This document shows positions 10,900-24,200 of a stretch of 64,000 bases of DNA, piece after piece. The notes beneath the pieces are model-generated. The model ran no database searches. It was not told the origin of the DNA and was given only the letters and a program-made list of their open reading frames with translations. The DNA comes from Zygnema cylindricum. Lineage: Eukaryota > Streptophyta > Zygnematophyceae > Zygnematales > Zygnemataceae. Position 1 is the stretch's first letter. Each line of letters begins with the position of its first letter. The position numbers were made by a program, and so were the translations under genes. The stretch covers positions 69,519 through 133,518 of the forward strand of contig JBBHKE010000360.1 in NCBI GenBank assembly GCA_037447655.1. The letters are read 5' to 3'.

Positions 10900-11387
10900 G
10901 CAGCAATTTGCCTCTTATACTAGGTTATTGGCTGCCATTTTCGCCTGTTTCTATGGCTCCGTTCCGTTAATTTTTAAAACATTCAAGGTTTTCGTCCCTC
11001 ACCACCGTATAGGTGTCTACTTGTGGTTCTTTTTTGCTTGGTAAGTTACTTAATTTATACCTTAACTTTGTTTTAGTTCATTGTTTATTGTATGATTACA
11101 TATTTACTTCTTTCTGTACGACTCATATTCACAATAAGAAAAATTAATGCGGTTTTCTCTGTACATTTGTCAACGAAAAAATGACATTTTGTTTTTACTG
11201 GATGACACGCTTTTTAGGGTTTTTCGATTTTGTTATGGCTTTACTTTATGTTAAGCTATCCAATTCTTTGCAGCGCTTTTCTTGCCCTTTTTTTAATGTT
11301 TTAGGATTTCCTTAGGGTTATTCTAGTTTTTTTGCTTCAAAAGAATCTGTTATTAGCACTCACAAAACGGTAACTTCTGCATGTTTT
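10900..11387. other. Intergenic, nothing recognised
   Basis: AT-rich sequence between the 42 bp array and the next repeat block. I see no gene, RNA or transposon end. Confidence 0.5.
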
Positions 11388-11945
11388 GCAAACTGAGAAA
11401 TGAAAACAAAAAACTGCAAAACTGAAAACTAAAAACTGAAAACTGCCAACTAGTAATAGTGTGGCGGAAACAAAATATATATGTATGTATATTTATATAC
11501 TATTATGTATTAGTATAAAAAACTCTACCTAACATAGTACTATATTAGATCGTAACATATTACTATATTACTTAGACAAAAATAATTTATATTTGTACAT
11601 AAAAAACTGCAAACTGAGAAAAGAAAACAAAAAACTGCAAAACTAAAAAACTGAAAACTAAAAACTGAAAGCTACCAATTAGTAATAGTGTGGCAGAAAA
11701 ATAGTGCAACAGAAAAAAAATGTGGCAGAAACAAAATAGAGAGGCAGAAGTAGTGAAGTGTATATGATTATTCTATATGTATGTATATTTATATACTATT
11801 ATGTATTAGTATATAAAACTCTATGCAATATATTACTATATTGCTTAGATAAAAATAATTTATATTATATAATAATTTATATTTTTACATAAAAAACTGC
11901 AAACTGAGAAAAGAAAACAAAAAACTGCAAAACTGAAAAAACTGA
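11388..11945. repeat. Tandem duplication of a 220-290 bp AT-rich unit
   Basis: Units begin at about 11388, 11609 and 11899 with GCAAACTGAGAAAWGAAAAC and continue through AACTGCAAAACTGAAAAACT, AGTAATAGTGTGGCAGAAA and ATGTATGTATATTTATATAC. The third unit is cut after about 50 bp, where the Copia-like fragment begins. Confidence 0.85.
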
Positions 11946-13526
11946 TTTGGACAAACGACGGCCGAGGAAACTTTTGTTCTACGCAACCGGAGCTAAATAG
12001 TAGTTTTTGGTTCATTGAGGTTTCTAGTCCCGTTACAAGACCTTTGGTTAGGTCATGAAGGTTGGGCTGGATAGGTGGCTATATCGAAGGTGCCACTTGG
12101 AGAAAGTGACATTTGAGGAAGTGATGGCCACATTGGCGGATCCAATAGGCTAAAAAGACGAAAGGATGTAGATGTCGCCTATTCTAACGTCGAATCCGAC
12201 CGGAGAGTTTGTTGGGGACAGAAAACTAGCGCAATCGGAGGAAAAAACGGTCGTCGCTCCTTTTTTAAACGTCGTGCAGAAGAGAGAATTTTGCATTTCC
12301 GGTACGAAAAGGATGCTGGAGAGAATGATGCTGGTTCGGTGGTTGGAGTTGTAAGGATTGACAGGACGGCCGATATGGTTAGCGTGAGGGTGCTCAGTGA
12401 GAGTACAATTGGCATTGGTGGACAAAAGAGTGGAGTCATGTAAGAGAACCAATCAGCGCGAGATGATAAATGGTGAGATGCGTTAAATTCAACGATCTAG
12501 GTGGAGTCAAAGACGCGTGATGCTTGTTGCACCTTGGAGGACAATGCGAATCCATAATCCGCTTGAGTCATAGATGGTGACGGATTGGCAATGTCCACCG
12601 TTGGGTGGAGTGAAGTTGGTTGGCCAGATGGCGACGATGGGTAAGTTTGAACGTATCCAAGAGTTTGCGGATTGGAGTGATCTGTCTGGTGAGTTGTACA
12701 TTCTACCGACCAGGCTTGGCCGTCGTATGATCCACGCCCTCCAGGATGACCTCGTCCACCCGTAGGTTCGGGCCTGCCTTGTCGGTCATGTTTGCGTTTA
12801 AATGTTGGGGACACATCAATGATGTAATCTGATGCTGGACAATAGCGACAGGTGGTGGAGGAAAATTTTGGCGGTTTGGGATTGGGTGAAAAGGTGGCTA
12901 GTGTGACTCTTGGTTTGGTTTGAAATGATTGTTTCATTTCCTCATGAACCAGTCGAGTTGTTAAGGTCAGAGTGGTTCGGGGAATTGGGGAGTTGTCAAG
13001 GGAGGAAATGAGAGAGGAATAGTGATTCGCTAAACCTCCCAGGATCGCTGAAATAAGTTATTTATTAGAGATTGGCGTGTTGATACTTTTGTGGTGGCCG
13101 GCCATCAACTTGAGATGTTGGACATAGGTTTAAATAGAATCAGTAGGCAACTTTCGATAAGTGACGAGTTGCCTCTTGAGGAAGAGCATGTTGGACATAA
13201 GGCAACTTTCGATAAGTGATGAGTTGCCTCTTGAGGAAGAGCATGTTGGACATGGACTGATTCTCATATGCGGAGGTCAATAGTGACCACGCATCGTTGC
13301 GCCGCGGATAGTGTCGAATTGAGAGGACTCAAGGCTTTTTAGCGAATCAGACTGTTTTGGCGGCAGCGTCCGTCAATTCAAGTTCAATACCACTAATAAT
13401 TGACCAAAGTTTCTCAAGACGAAAAAGATGTTCTATTTGGTATTTCCAACCGTAAAAATCTGTCCCATTGAATTTAGCACCGGTATTGGCGTTGTCGGGC
13501 CCATGACCTACTAAAGGTGAAGCCAT
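11946..13526 (-). pseudogene. Copia-type retrotransposon fragment: gag, protease, pre-integrase
   Basis: Reading leftward: ATG at 13526 (MASPLVGHGPDN), then a gag N-terminus with AKFNGTDFYGWKYQIEHLF and LWSIISGIE. A UBN2-like stretch follows near 13.2 kb (AWSLLTSAYENQSMSNMLFL). A gag tail with CRYC and a Gly/Arg-rich segment lies near 12.8 kb, a protease-flanking stretch ILFVPEMQNSLFC near 12.3 kb, and a pre-integrase segment (LTKGLVTGLETS) near 12.0 kb. Frames shift between blocks and stops occur, so it is not functional. Integrase, RT and RNase H are absent. Confidence 0.8.
13146..13255. repeat. 55 bp tandem duplication inside the Copia gag
   Basis: The stretch beginning GGCAACTTTCGATAAGTGA at 13146 repeats from 13201 with one or two changes. 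A 55 bp period shifts the reading frame, adding to the decay of this copy. Confidence 0.9.
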
Positions 13527-13933
13527 GGTAGCAAATAGAGTAGAGAGAATAGAGAAGAATAGCATTGTTTTTAATTAATGAAAAAACTGATATAAAAAAA
13601 ATCAGCAGAGCCAAGCTAAATAAAGAACTGAGAATATTTCTAGAGTGACCTTTGAGAACAAAAAGTACTTTCCTGCCCTGAAAAGACACTTGACCTGTCG
13701 GCCAAGAGTCACGGTCAAGATTCATAAACAAATTTTGACTGGATTCTCATAACGTATAAAAACAGTGACTGCACAAAAACATTGCACAAAAATAGAGAGA
13801 CTGAAATACCGGAACCCTAAATTCTGAGACAGACTGCAGAGACTTGTAGAATTCTGAATACCAAGAATATAATTCTGAATTTTGATATTGTGAAACAGAT
13901 AATTAACTTCTATCGTAGATCCCTCTTCTAATA

Positions 13934-14310
13934 GCATAGACCATGGTTTGTTGAGGCCGGTGGCGTGCGTGAACGCGTGGATCAAACAGGGTTAGTAAGA
14001 GTTGTTGAGGGCGTGTACCCATTTGTAATCTGAAGACAAATCGAGAGAGAAAATGTCAAAGAAAGAAATATGTGGACCCTCCGAATCAAGAAAACCCGAT
14101 TGGTACGCAAATAACAAATTAAATGGTTCAGTTTCTGGTGCGGGAAGGTTTGTCTTTGAAAGTCCGTTAGTTCAACGAATGCGCATGATTTCGAAGACAG
14201 AGAGAATGGAAAGGCCGAAAAATAACATAAGGTGGTCACATCCGAAGGTTACGGATGAAGCGACAATTTTGTTGAACAGATAAATAATTGTTAACCTATG
14301 TGGTCAACAA
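13934..14310 (-). repeat. Possible 5' LTR/leader of the Copia-like element; dispersed repeat
   Basis: On the - strand it begins TGTTGACCACATAG (near 14310), a plausible Copia LTR start, and lies upstream of gag. About 345 bp (13934-14280) is clearly related to 30368-30713 on the + strand; shared pieces include TTCGGCCTTTCCA, TTTCAAAGAC, TTTAATTTGTT and TTTTCTCTCTCGA. I could not find a second LTR or a convincing primer-binding site. Confidence 0.55.
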
Positions 14311-15267
14311 ATAAATAAAGACAGAGTCACTTAATAATCCATCAGAAATGCCGAAAAACAAGCTCCAATATCGTGGAAATAACATGAGTCACTAGATGAT
14401 GCAAGGCACAATTGCAGGCAAATTTTAACAACCCGATAATTACCCCATTACCAACCCTATAACCCCATTACCACCCTAAAAGACTGTCCCTTCAAACTAA
14501 ATAATTAACGCAACAGCCGATCCACAGTCACAAAATATCAACTATATCAAAATACATATATAGACACCCAAGAGAAAGTTTTAACATAACAACTTCACTA
14601 ACCGCAAGAAGAATGGATATACAAGAATACGGCGTACCCTGATAAAACAAGCCACTGATTAGACAAAACAATTGCTGACTGTGATCATATTACACTTTTT
14701 TCTTACTTTATCTCAAAAGCAAAGATAACCCCCACCAATCAGGCTATTGCCTCCCATAATTTGGGCTCCAGACTAGTACTTAAGGTAAGGTCTTCCCCTC
14801 CCTTACCAAGACCACCTCACTAATAACCACCTATCACTACAGAAGCCCTATAATCAATCGGATTATCTTCGAGGAAATAATTGGAGGAAAAGGAGGCGGA
14901 GATGAAAGTCTCGACTTTGAAGGAAAGTGTTATCTAAAAAGAGGACTCACAACAGACTCAAAAACTCTTTCCACAAAGACATCAACGGTAAGTAACTAAA
15001 AATCACCCAATTATAAGAATAGAAACGCATATCGGTTCAAACTTACATACTCTCAAACTGATAATACTTCCAAACTGCATACTGTTCCTTTTGCGCAAAC
15101 CTCAGAAGTCTGACTCTCCCACATCCCTCTACCCTCGACAATTACTCGAAAACGAAAAGAATACCTTTCAAGTTCTCAATTTCTTGGAGAATTTAAAAAT
15201 CTCGTCCTGTACACAACGATATAACCACAGAACTTTAAAATTTGAACCTTAAAACCAAATTTGAACC
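14311..15267. other. 3' flank of DRP2, nothing recognised
   Basis: AT-rich sequence downstream of the DRP2 stop. It probably includes the DRP2 3' UTR next to 15268. No ORF with family character, RNA gene or transposon end is visible. Confidence 0.5.
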
Positions 15268-18200
15268 TTAAAACCTAAGACTTCCTGCCCCACCTCCACC
15301 ACCAGGAGGACCCGGAGGCAGTCTATTAGGGCGACGCATCATTGGAGCTCCCATTGGTTGTTGAGTTATAGGGGGGACATCGGGAGGAGGACCATTCACT
15401 GGAGCTCGACTATTGGGACTCGGTTGTCGTAAAGGACTCGGGTCTCGTGCAGAAACTCCGTTGGTATAAGAATTCCCAGAAGGAGGAGGAGGAGGAGGAG
15501 CTTCCCGGTTTGGTTTCACAGAGCCTGAACCTCGACTGCTATTGGGTGGGAGTTGCTCGTTTGGAGGCTGAGAAGATCCTCCTCCTCCTCCTCCTTTTCC
15601 ACGTTTTGAAGAAGAAACTCGAGGCGGTGCATTATCTTCCTCATCATTACTGCTTCGTCTCCCTCCTCCGGCTTGCTGGAAGGCGATTCGCCAGTCTTCG
15701 AGAACAGGATTTTCCTTCACCGAAGGAGCTGGGAGAGGCAAAAGGGACCACAACTCGTCAGTTAACACTTTAAACTCTAGGGGTTTTTAAGTGTTTGTGA
15801 GTTTCTTCTTAGACTTTTTGAAATTAAAAGCTAAAAGAAAATAGCAGAAGCTGCACTTATGATACACATCTTACTTAATTTTGAGACTAACATTGCGCTT
15901 TTGTCATTCCACCTATTCAACAGAATGAAAGCGAAAAATTATGGGGTTTAAAAACTTCCGGAAATTGTTCACTAACCAGCGCTCATGACAATAAGAGCAA
16001 TTCGAAAATGTCACTAGTATTCTGAAATGCATTTACGAAAGAGAGCGTTATGGTGTTTGATAAGAAAGATAAAGAGTTCTGGTGTTTCAAAAAAAAAAAA
16101 CTCACAGACCAGCGTTAATGAAAAATGAGAGTTATGTTGTTTATTATATAATAAAAAAGAGCTAGAAATTTCACTACATTTATATCACTGACCGGCGTTC
16201 ATGAAAATGAGAGGTATGGTGTGTATTACGTTCGTAGCAAATGACTTCTGGTGTGAATTGTAAAAAGTAAGAACTTTTAGGCGTTTCCAAAAGAAAAGAA
16301 ATCACAGACCAGCATTAGCTTCTTCAGCAGAGGCTCTCGCTTCATGAAGACTGAGCAGTCTTTTGAGTGAGGCCAAAGCTCCCTGTTGTTTCTTTGCCTT
16401 TTCTCTCTTCCCCTTAGAATCAGGATCCTCTTCCAATAGCTCAGCTATTCTTTCATTTGGTAACTTGCTGCATTTCCCAAAATACCCAATCTCGAAAACT
16501 GTAAGACTCCTGACTTGGATCCATTTTAAGTTTATACTTGAAATTACATATAAAACTATATCACTTGCATATTAGCAAATTGTCCTTGAGAGGTGGTATC
16601 AACCTGAAAGCGACAAAAGGAAAAAAAAAACAAAAAACAACGGCAGCTTAACTAGCTCGTGAAAATGGGTGCTGTAAGCCTTCTTTTTCCAAATAACAAA
16701 CATTAGAGATTCAAAAGACCCTCATTTGTTGTTACAGATATTTCTGTCTTCTTTTTATGCGACACGCACACCCCGGGAGAAAGAGGCAAGGAAAGAAATT
16801 GGGCCAACCTGATGGAAGTGTAGAGTTTTGTAAGCATATTATCCTTCGACCTCTGTACTTGAGTTAAAACTATGGCCTGTAACCATGCACACACTCCACC
16901 AGAATAGATCACTCAGTATTTCGATTGAATGAGAAAAAAAATTGGCTCGTTTGATTATTGCTTTTATTATAGGTTTATTTTTAGTCAGATTTAGTTAAAA
17001 TTGGTTAGATTTAGTGAAACTTCATTAGTGTTTAGTACGTACCACATTTAATCAGATGGCTTCCCACAGTGACATCTCTTAACAAATTTTTGTATGTGGA
17101 ATCAGAAAAGAATGGGCTTTATAGGATAGACAGGGAGAAATTGCAACATAAGTTTGCACATCTTCGGAATATTTGCAGAACCCTTTGTTTATAGCTTTAA
17201 TTGGGTATAAAAGGGAGGAACGAAACGTCTTTTTTTCATACCTTAGGAATATTTGCTGAAAGTGAAGCCAGTACAGCTTCTACATAAAATCGAACTTCAG
17301 TTGCCATATACTTGAGCTCTTCTTCAGGATCGCTTATCCGACGAGGTGGTAGACTGCTTGTTTCCTGAGAAAAAATAACCCAAAACAATCGCAAACAAAT
17401 TCACAACGAGCTCGCCTAAAAAATAAACCAAAACAATCACTAAAAAAGTCAACCAAATCTTTCTAAAAAACCAAAAAAATCATTAATACAAAGTCAAACG
17501 GAACTTACGCATTCAAGAACAAAACAAAGACAAAAACAGAAAAGGGAATCTTCGAGATTTTAGGAGGGGAGAAAAAAAGCAAACGAACAAAGAAGAAAAA
17601 AACACACCGCAGCTGATGCAGTTCCCTCTGTCGACGCCCTCCCGACAGGTGTTGGTAGGCCACTCCCTTCCTGTTTAACTGGAGCTTCTCCCTCTGATAC
17701 TGGAGCCTCCTTCTCCTTCTGACTTTCTTCTTCAACCTTCGACAAGGCCCTCAACCTTAACACCCATTGCTGTTTTTCTACCATATTCTCCGCTCGTAAA
17801 ATCAGATTTTGGTGTGCTGCCAAGATGGGGACAAATGGAGACATACAAATCAGCTACAATTCTTTTCTTGAACCACATTTACGCCAAAGAAAACGCTGAA
17901 AATTTTCTGATAGAGAAGATGTCAACAGAGTCGATCACCAACCATTCAGGGAAAAAGGAACTGCTTGAGAAGTTTGAGAAAAACTTGACAATAGGAACCA
18001 GACGTGAATAATAAAAACAAGACTGTTCAGAAGGGAAACAATTTTAAGGTGCTACCGATAGTTCCGGTGCCTTCTACAAGACGTTTGGAGCAAACGATTC
18101 ACAAACAAGCCTAAACAATTGGAATTTTGACTGTCCATTCATTCCTCATTCATTCGTCTTATAATACATTTCATGAATTAAATGGACTGCACCTGATGCA

Positions 18201-21200
18201 AAAACATCACTCAAGAAGTTTTGTCGACTTGCACTCAGGACATGGAAAAAATAGAACTTGTCAATGAAAACCAGACTAACTACAGATGTAGTGCAAAGGG
18301 ACAAAACAAATTGATAATATAGTAGGTAGAATACTTCCATACCTTTCACAACATTCTTGTAAGGAACTTTGTTAGAGATCTTAAAGACCAGTGCTTGGAG
18401 GGTAGCTGTATTTTGAGCATTGTTTCCCCTTAGGGGATCTGAGGTACCAGTAATAGTTGGGTATTCATCAGGAGAAACAATATCATCAACAACACTATCC
18501 TGCCCAACCAGAACGGTGAACAAAATTAGATGTAGTTTAAAGAATAACTAATATGTCAGCTTCAGCTTTTAATACAGAAACTCCGATAAAACCACCACAC
18601 AATCGTTACCAAACTCAGCTTCGAAATAACACCGACAAGAATTTAAGGGAAAAGACAGCTGCTGGTGTAAACATACCGCCAACTGAAGAATGCCTCGTGG
18701 AGTCTTCTCGTCAGGCTTCTTCACATAATAAAGCTGCATTTAAAACAGCCCACAGAAGAATACCCAAAACCCAGAAAACGTGTCCTCTCTTCCTTCAGTA
18801 ATCGCATAGACAGCTTGAGAGTCCCAGATTACCAACTGGACAGATTGGCAGTTGGAGCACATAAGTCGACGCCACAGCCTATACAGGGTCACAATTCAGA
18901 CACAAAAATGGCAGCCTACTTATGTTTATAAGGTGCAATGAATTCACGCAGAAACCTCGCACGAAAAGAAAATTGCCTGTGGTGGAAATTTCACGGGGTA
19001 TGTGGGATTGGAAATATTCATACGGCATGGAAATCTTGAATACGGAGAATTTCCACATGGTACGCTGATTCCATGCAACTTCCCAACAAAATGTCGCATT
19101 TTTATAACAAAACAGTCTACAAAAGTTTGTATATTTTGTTACATTAGTCAAAACAACTTACTCGTGCAGTTTTGTCGCTAAGTGCAAACCATCGTTTGCT
19201 CCATCCCCCTTTAGAGCTAACCTTCCACAAAAACCCTGCCAAAACATCCATGAAATTAAACCTGGATTCAGAAATTGCACTTGGGGTTAAGGCATAAAAA
19301 GGGTGCACTCGTCATTTCAGGCCAACTGTTTCTTTTGGTTTTTTAGCATGTGCATGGTCGGTAAAGGATGCCTTTATTCAGATTGTTGAAGATTCTCAAT
19401 GAGAGACCTAACAACCAGCACCAAACATACGATTAGGATGTAGGTAAAACAACATTTTTAGACCCAGTTTTGAAGGCATTGATTTGCTTGCAGTTGTTCA
19501 GGTGAGTCTTGGACATTTGCTGAATTTGCACGCAATATACAGTCACCAAAAAATGGCAGAAGGATAGAGTGCTGGCCAGGTGAAGAGGTACATGTGAACA
19601 TAGTATATCGTAGAACCATTGGTTCCAGCAGCTGATTGCTCCCTAATTTCATGCAAAACTTTAATACAAACAACAACAACAACTAATGGTTTTCACAGAT
19701 AATCGTAAAACTATCCTTACAAATCAAAATGCGAGTGCATATCACACATTTGCCTTTCCACAATCTATTTCCTCAGATCTATTACAAAAGCCATCACTTA
19801 GGAGATCAAACATCACACGTCATGACCTTATCGCACGCTAACTAAATACTAAGTTAACAAATAACGGGAGACAACAGTCAAGAGAAGCAATCCGGTAGAT
19901 AATGGATTACTAGTGGAATCAGTTCGATTTGGTCTAGCTGCTATCTGTAGTCAATGATTCCAACTTTCTCGAGTTCCAACTTTCTCGAGAATGTGAACGA
20001 CGCTTAACTAAGCAAAACCTATCTAATTGAGAATATAAGTACATTTAGTAAGCTAGTACTTGCAATTACTTACCCACGTAGCCATAAATTCTGTCCAGTA
20101 TGTACATGAAAAATAATAAGCAACTTTGGTCTGAAAAAACTTGCCTAGGAAACATTCTACTTTTAGTCTCAGTAAACTTAATTCCAGACAAGCTATAATA
20201 TCATTCAACATATTTGAATGCTAAATAGCATCATGTGTCCAAATGCTACCATTTCTATTTATCAGACATATCGATGTGCATAATCTTTGGAACCATTGCT
20301 TCTCACATACCACAAAAACAGAGAGATGTCTCTGCAACTATAATACTGCATAACCGGGTGAAAATAAATACTCTAGAATAACACACAGACATCCTTTGTG
20401 CTGACAAAATAGAGACCATGAGAAAGAGAGCAAAACAATTCAAACAATCAGCAAGCAATCACCAGGAATACTTAAATATGTGGACAATTTAATGATTGTG
20501 AGGTTATCTTGTCTGTAATTTGCCCTCCCCCCGGCAGGCATTGACAACTCTCCGAGCTCTCCAAGCAACAACATAAACAGAAATGAATAGATGGATCAAC
20601 CAACTTAATCACCAAAATTCTACCAATGAGCTGGGAAGAAAGAAGATCGGAGTTGAGTCGCCTAGCAACACTTCCATTTAAACAAAACAGGTGTAGTTTA
20701 CCACCTGCAAGTTCTTGGGCTGGGGGAGGGGGTGGAGGTGGAGGTGTAGGGTCCTTCTTCCCCCTTAAACTATTTGTAACTTGGGCTAACCTCCCGGGTT
20801 GCTTGGAGTCATCTCCAGCAGACGCCTGAAATGAACGCAGCAGACGCAAGTATGATTATATCAGTATTATGAGAATGAGAATAAGAATAAAAGAGTATGA
20901 GCAATGATGAGTAACGAGAGATGAGTAATGACCAGTGACTAATAACCAATGAGCGGTAGGGAATGGAGAATCAGCAATGAGTAATGTGTAATGAGCATGA
21001 GTATGAGAAATGAGTGACTAATGCAACGAGTCTTATAATAATCTTGAGTATTTAAGTTAAGGGCATTATAGATATCATTAATTGAGTGCCTTACAAATGA
21101 ATAAAATGTCGACAAGCAGCAGATATCAAGGAAATACTCACGGCGTCTTGTACAGATTTTCGTTGGGTAGCCATTCTGTCCATTTCCTTTTTCTTCAAAA

Positions 21201-24200
21201 AATCCTCCTCCCTTTTCATTTTCTCAAATCTGCAAATTCAGTTGCCCACTGGGTATCAACAGCAAGCCCTGGAGGAAGTCAAATATGAAAATAAATACGA
21301 AATTATGCAACGAACAAACAAATACTATTAGTGAACTAATGAACACAAGATGTTGCTAAAAAAAAAATCTCCTGGTTTGCAAGCTAAAAGTGCACTATAT
21401 CAAGAATTGTTTTGTAAACTTTTTACGTAACCTTGACCTTTTTGGGTTTGCTTTAGGAAAATTGTTTCTCGTGACAGGTCTCACAGTTTACCTTCTTGCA
21501 GCAGCATCTATAAAGTGGCCTGGAGGGATAAAAACTTGCTCCATATCTACGAGCGAATTGACCATGGTTCTTGCCTCTGTTCGGTAACTTTCCAAATTGG
21601 ATGCAGCAATCGCTACCAACTACATCACAAGGACCAGCAGGTATATGGGTGTCAGAAGAATAACCTGGTTAACTTTAATATCAATTAATATGCTGTATTT
21701 ATTTACTAGTTAAATTTGCTGTATTTATTTACTAGTTAAATTTGCTGTATTTATTTACTAGTTAAATTTGCTGTATTTATTTACTAGTTAAATTTGCTGC
21801 ATTTAAATTTTGGGTTGATTCGTCCTGTTAAAAAGCTTCTGACGACCATACCCAGAGGATAGAAAATTAGCACATGTACCTTACTGTGATTAATACCAAT
21901 TCTATGCATATAGCCGGTATGCAGAGAATAACACTCAAAATCTAAAAGCATAGCTGATATGCAGAGAAAGATACACAAAAGAAATCGGTTTAAGCAACAT
22001 CGTCAAAGAAAATCACACGTCTCTCTACGCTGAAGAAAGACGTGAATAGAAGTCATTCACGAAAGAGATGCCCATAGGTGATCTTCATCTCAGCTACTGC
22101 GATACAAATGCAACCATAAAAATAAGGGCTTCTTCTGGAATGACAATTCTTACAGAAATTAAATATAGAATTATACATGCAAGTGTGTCCCATATGTGTT
22201 CCATACATGAGATTTTGAGAATGAACCAGCAGATGAATTGGCAAATGCATGCCAAAGATTGGCAAAAGCAACAAGCAATGCACAACCTCACAACAGCAGG
22301 TCCATAGATGGTAAAAACAGGAAAGAAGAAATTAAAATTTATCTTTCGAAAGGAGTTACATATACCCTTCCCGAGGTCTTTTGTACAATTTAGAAATCAC
22401 CTCCAACACTTTACGATACTAGACAGTGCTTCGATGAAATCATTCACAATACAACTCTCTAAAAACAAAAAAGTGATACATACCTCACGCTTGAGTGGTG
22501 GAAATCTAACAAGGGAGGGGGCGGTGTTACTAGCAGAGGAGATAATGTCCATCAAAATTTTATGCACCTGTTCAAAAGTAACACCGACGTGACTGGGTTA
22601 ATTAATGTCCGGGGATTTTTTTTTCCATAGGATGTCAACCAAACTGAACTGTGCGCATTAAATGCCAACCCAACTTGTGAGTATACCCAATTGAAGGGTC
22701 ACAATTACAGCTGAAAAAAAATGCTTTAGTGTCAAAACTCAATCAGCCTTCTTCTCCACTGGGTTGAACTATTTGTGTCTGATTAATCGACTCAACTAGA
22801 ACCTGGAAAAACTCGGGCTTGGGATCCCACAGCAATTAGCTTATCGGCGCCCCACTGTCTTCAAAATTTAATTGTTTCTGCGATTTTTATGCTTGATTCA
22901 GAGGGCACCCTCTTTTGAAGTGTAACGCTCTGTACCTTTCTACAAGTGACCAACTTCTTACACAGAACAGTTCCTTCAACATTGTGGCTTATGGAGAAAA
23001 ATAACAGAAATTGAATATTTTTCTCACACTTACGTTAAACTGATTCAATCCACTGAAAAATAAGAGTATTGGAACTTTTCGCATCCATGCATAGTTCACT
23101 CCTTTGCTTTAAAAGGGATGATAAGCCACACCCGTGAATTTTTTCCTCTACTCATTATCTCAATTACAAACCATTGAAGGGAGAAAATAGGGGGAAATCT
23201 ACTCAAGTTCTCAACATTCATGTTTTCCTATATTGCTGAAAACAATACTGCAATTTCGGTGTTACTCATGACACCAAGATAAATTTGTCACCAATTTTTT
23301 AGTGCTAAAAGAATAAGAATGAGCACACAGCACTAGTCTTAGAAAATTTGATAGACGCTTGAAACATACAAAATTAACAACCCTAGTTTTCATCATTTTA
23401 CAAGTCATTCACGAGAATTGAATAGTTACCTCATCGACACATTGAAGCCCAGGTTGCTTTGCTAAATCAAGAGACCTCCTAATGAGAAGCCTCAAACCCT
23501 TCTCAGGAGATGTCAGGTAGGGTTGGTAACCATCTGCTTCCATTGTCACCTGTCAACAATCCCTAATAGATTTTAAATTAAAAGGGACACAGCCTCAGTT
23601 TTCCTTCCTCAGAAAGTGGAAACATAAGATATCAGTTTAAAAAAAAACTGTTCAATAAATTTCACTGTCCCCAATGTGGCTTAAAATTAAGGGGCTACCT
23701 CCTCAATCCTGTGATATGCATAAAAAAAATACTGCGAAGGCTTCCTTTGTTTCTTGATTGAAACAAGCAACACAACCATTGCATCCGCTCTACCTCAAAT
23801 ATGTCCAAGAAAATCTGGTAAATTCTAGTGACTAAGCCTCTTTGTAAGAAGAATAATGCAAAGCACAAAGTTAATGTGCAAAGGACAAAAATGTTTTTAC
23901 CTTCTTCACATTGTCCATACTAAACAGGTTATCAAGCGGTAAAGCCCTGAACCTTCCTGGAAGCGCACCAACAAACCTATCCACCATTTTTGCTCCACCT
24001 CCCTGCCCGCCTTCCCCATTGTTCATCTCATCAACAGAAAGACCACATTTTCACGCTTAGCAAAAATGATCCCACTTAGGTTTTTTTATTTTACGGATTG
24101 AACATGAAACGTTTTATCCTAACAAAATGCCCTTCATTAGGAAGAAAAGGTGCCTTTGACAAACCTCAGCCCCGTCAATATGGTCGACAAACTTCACATC

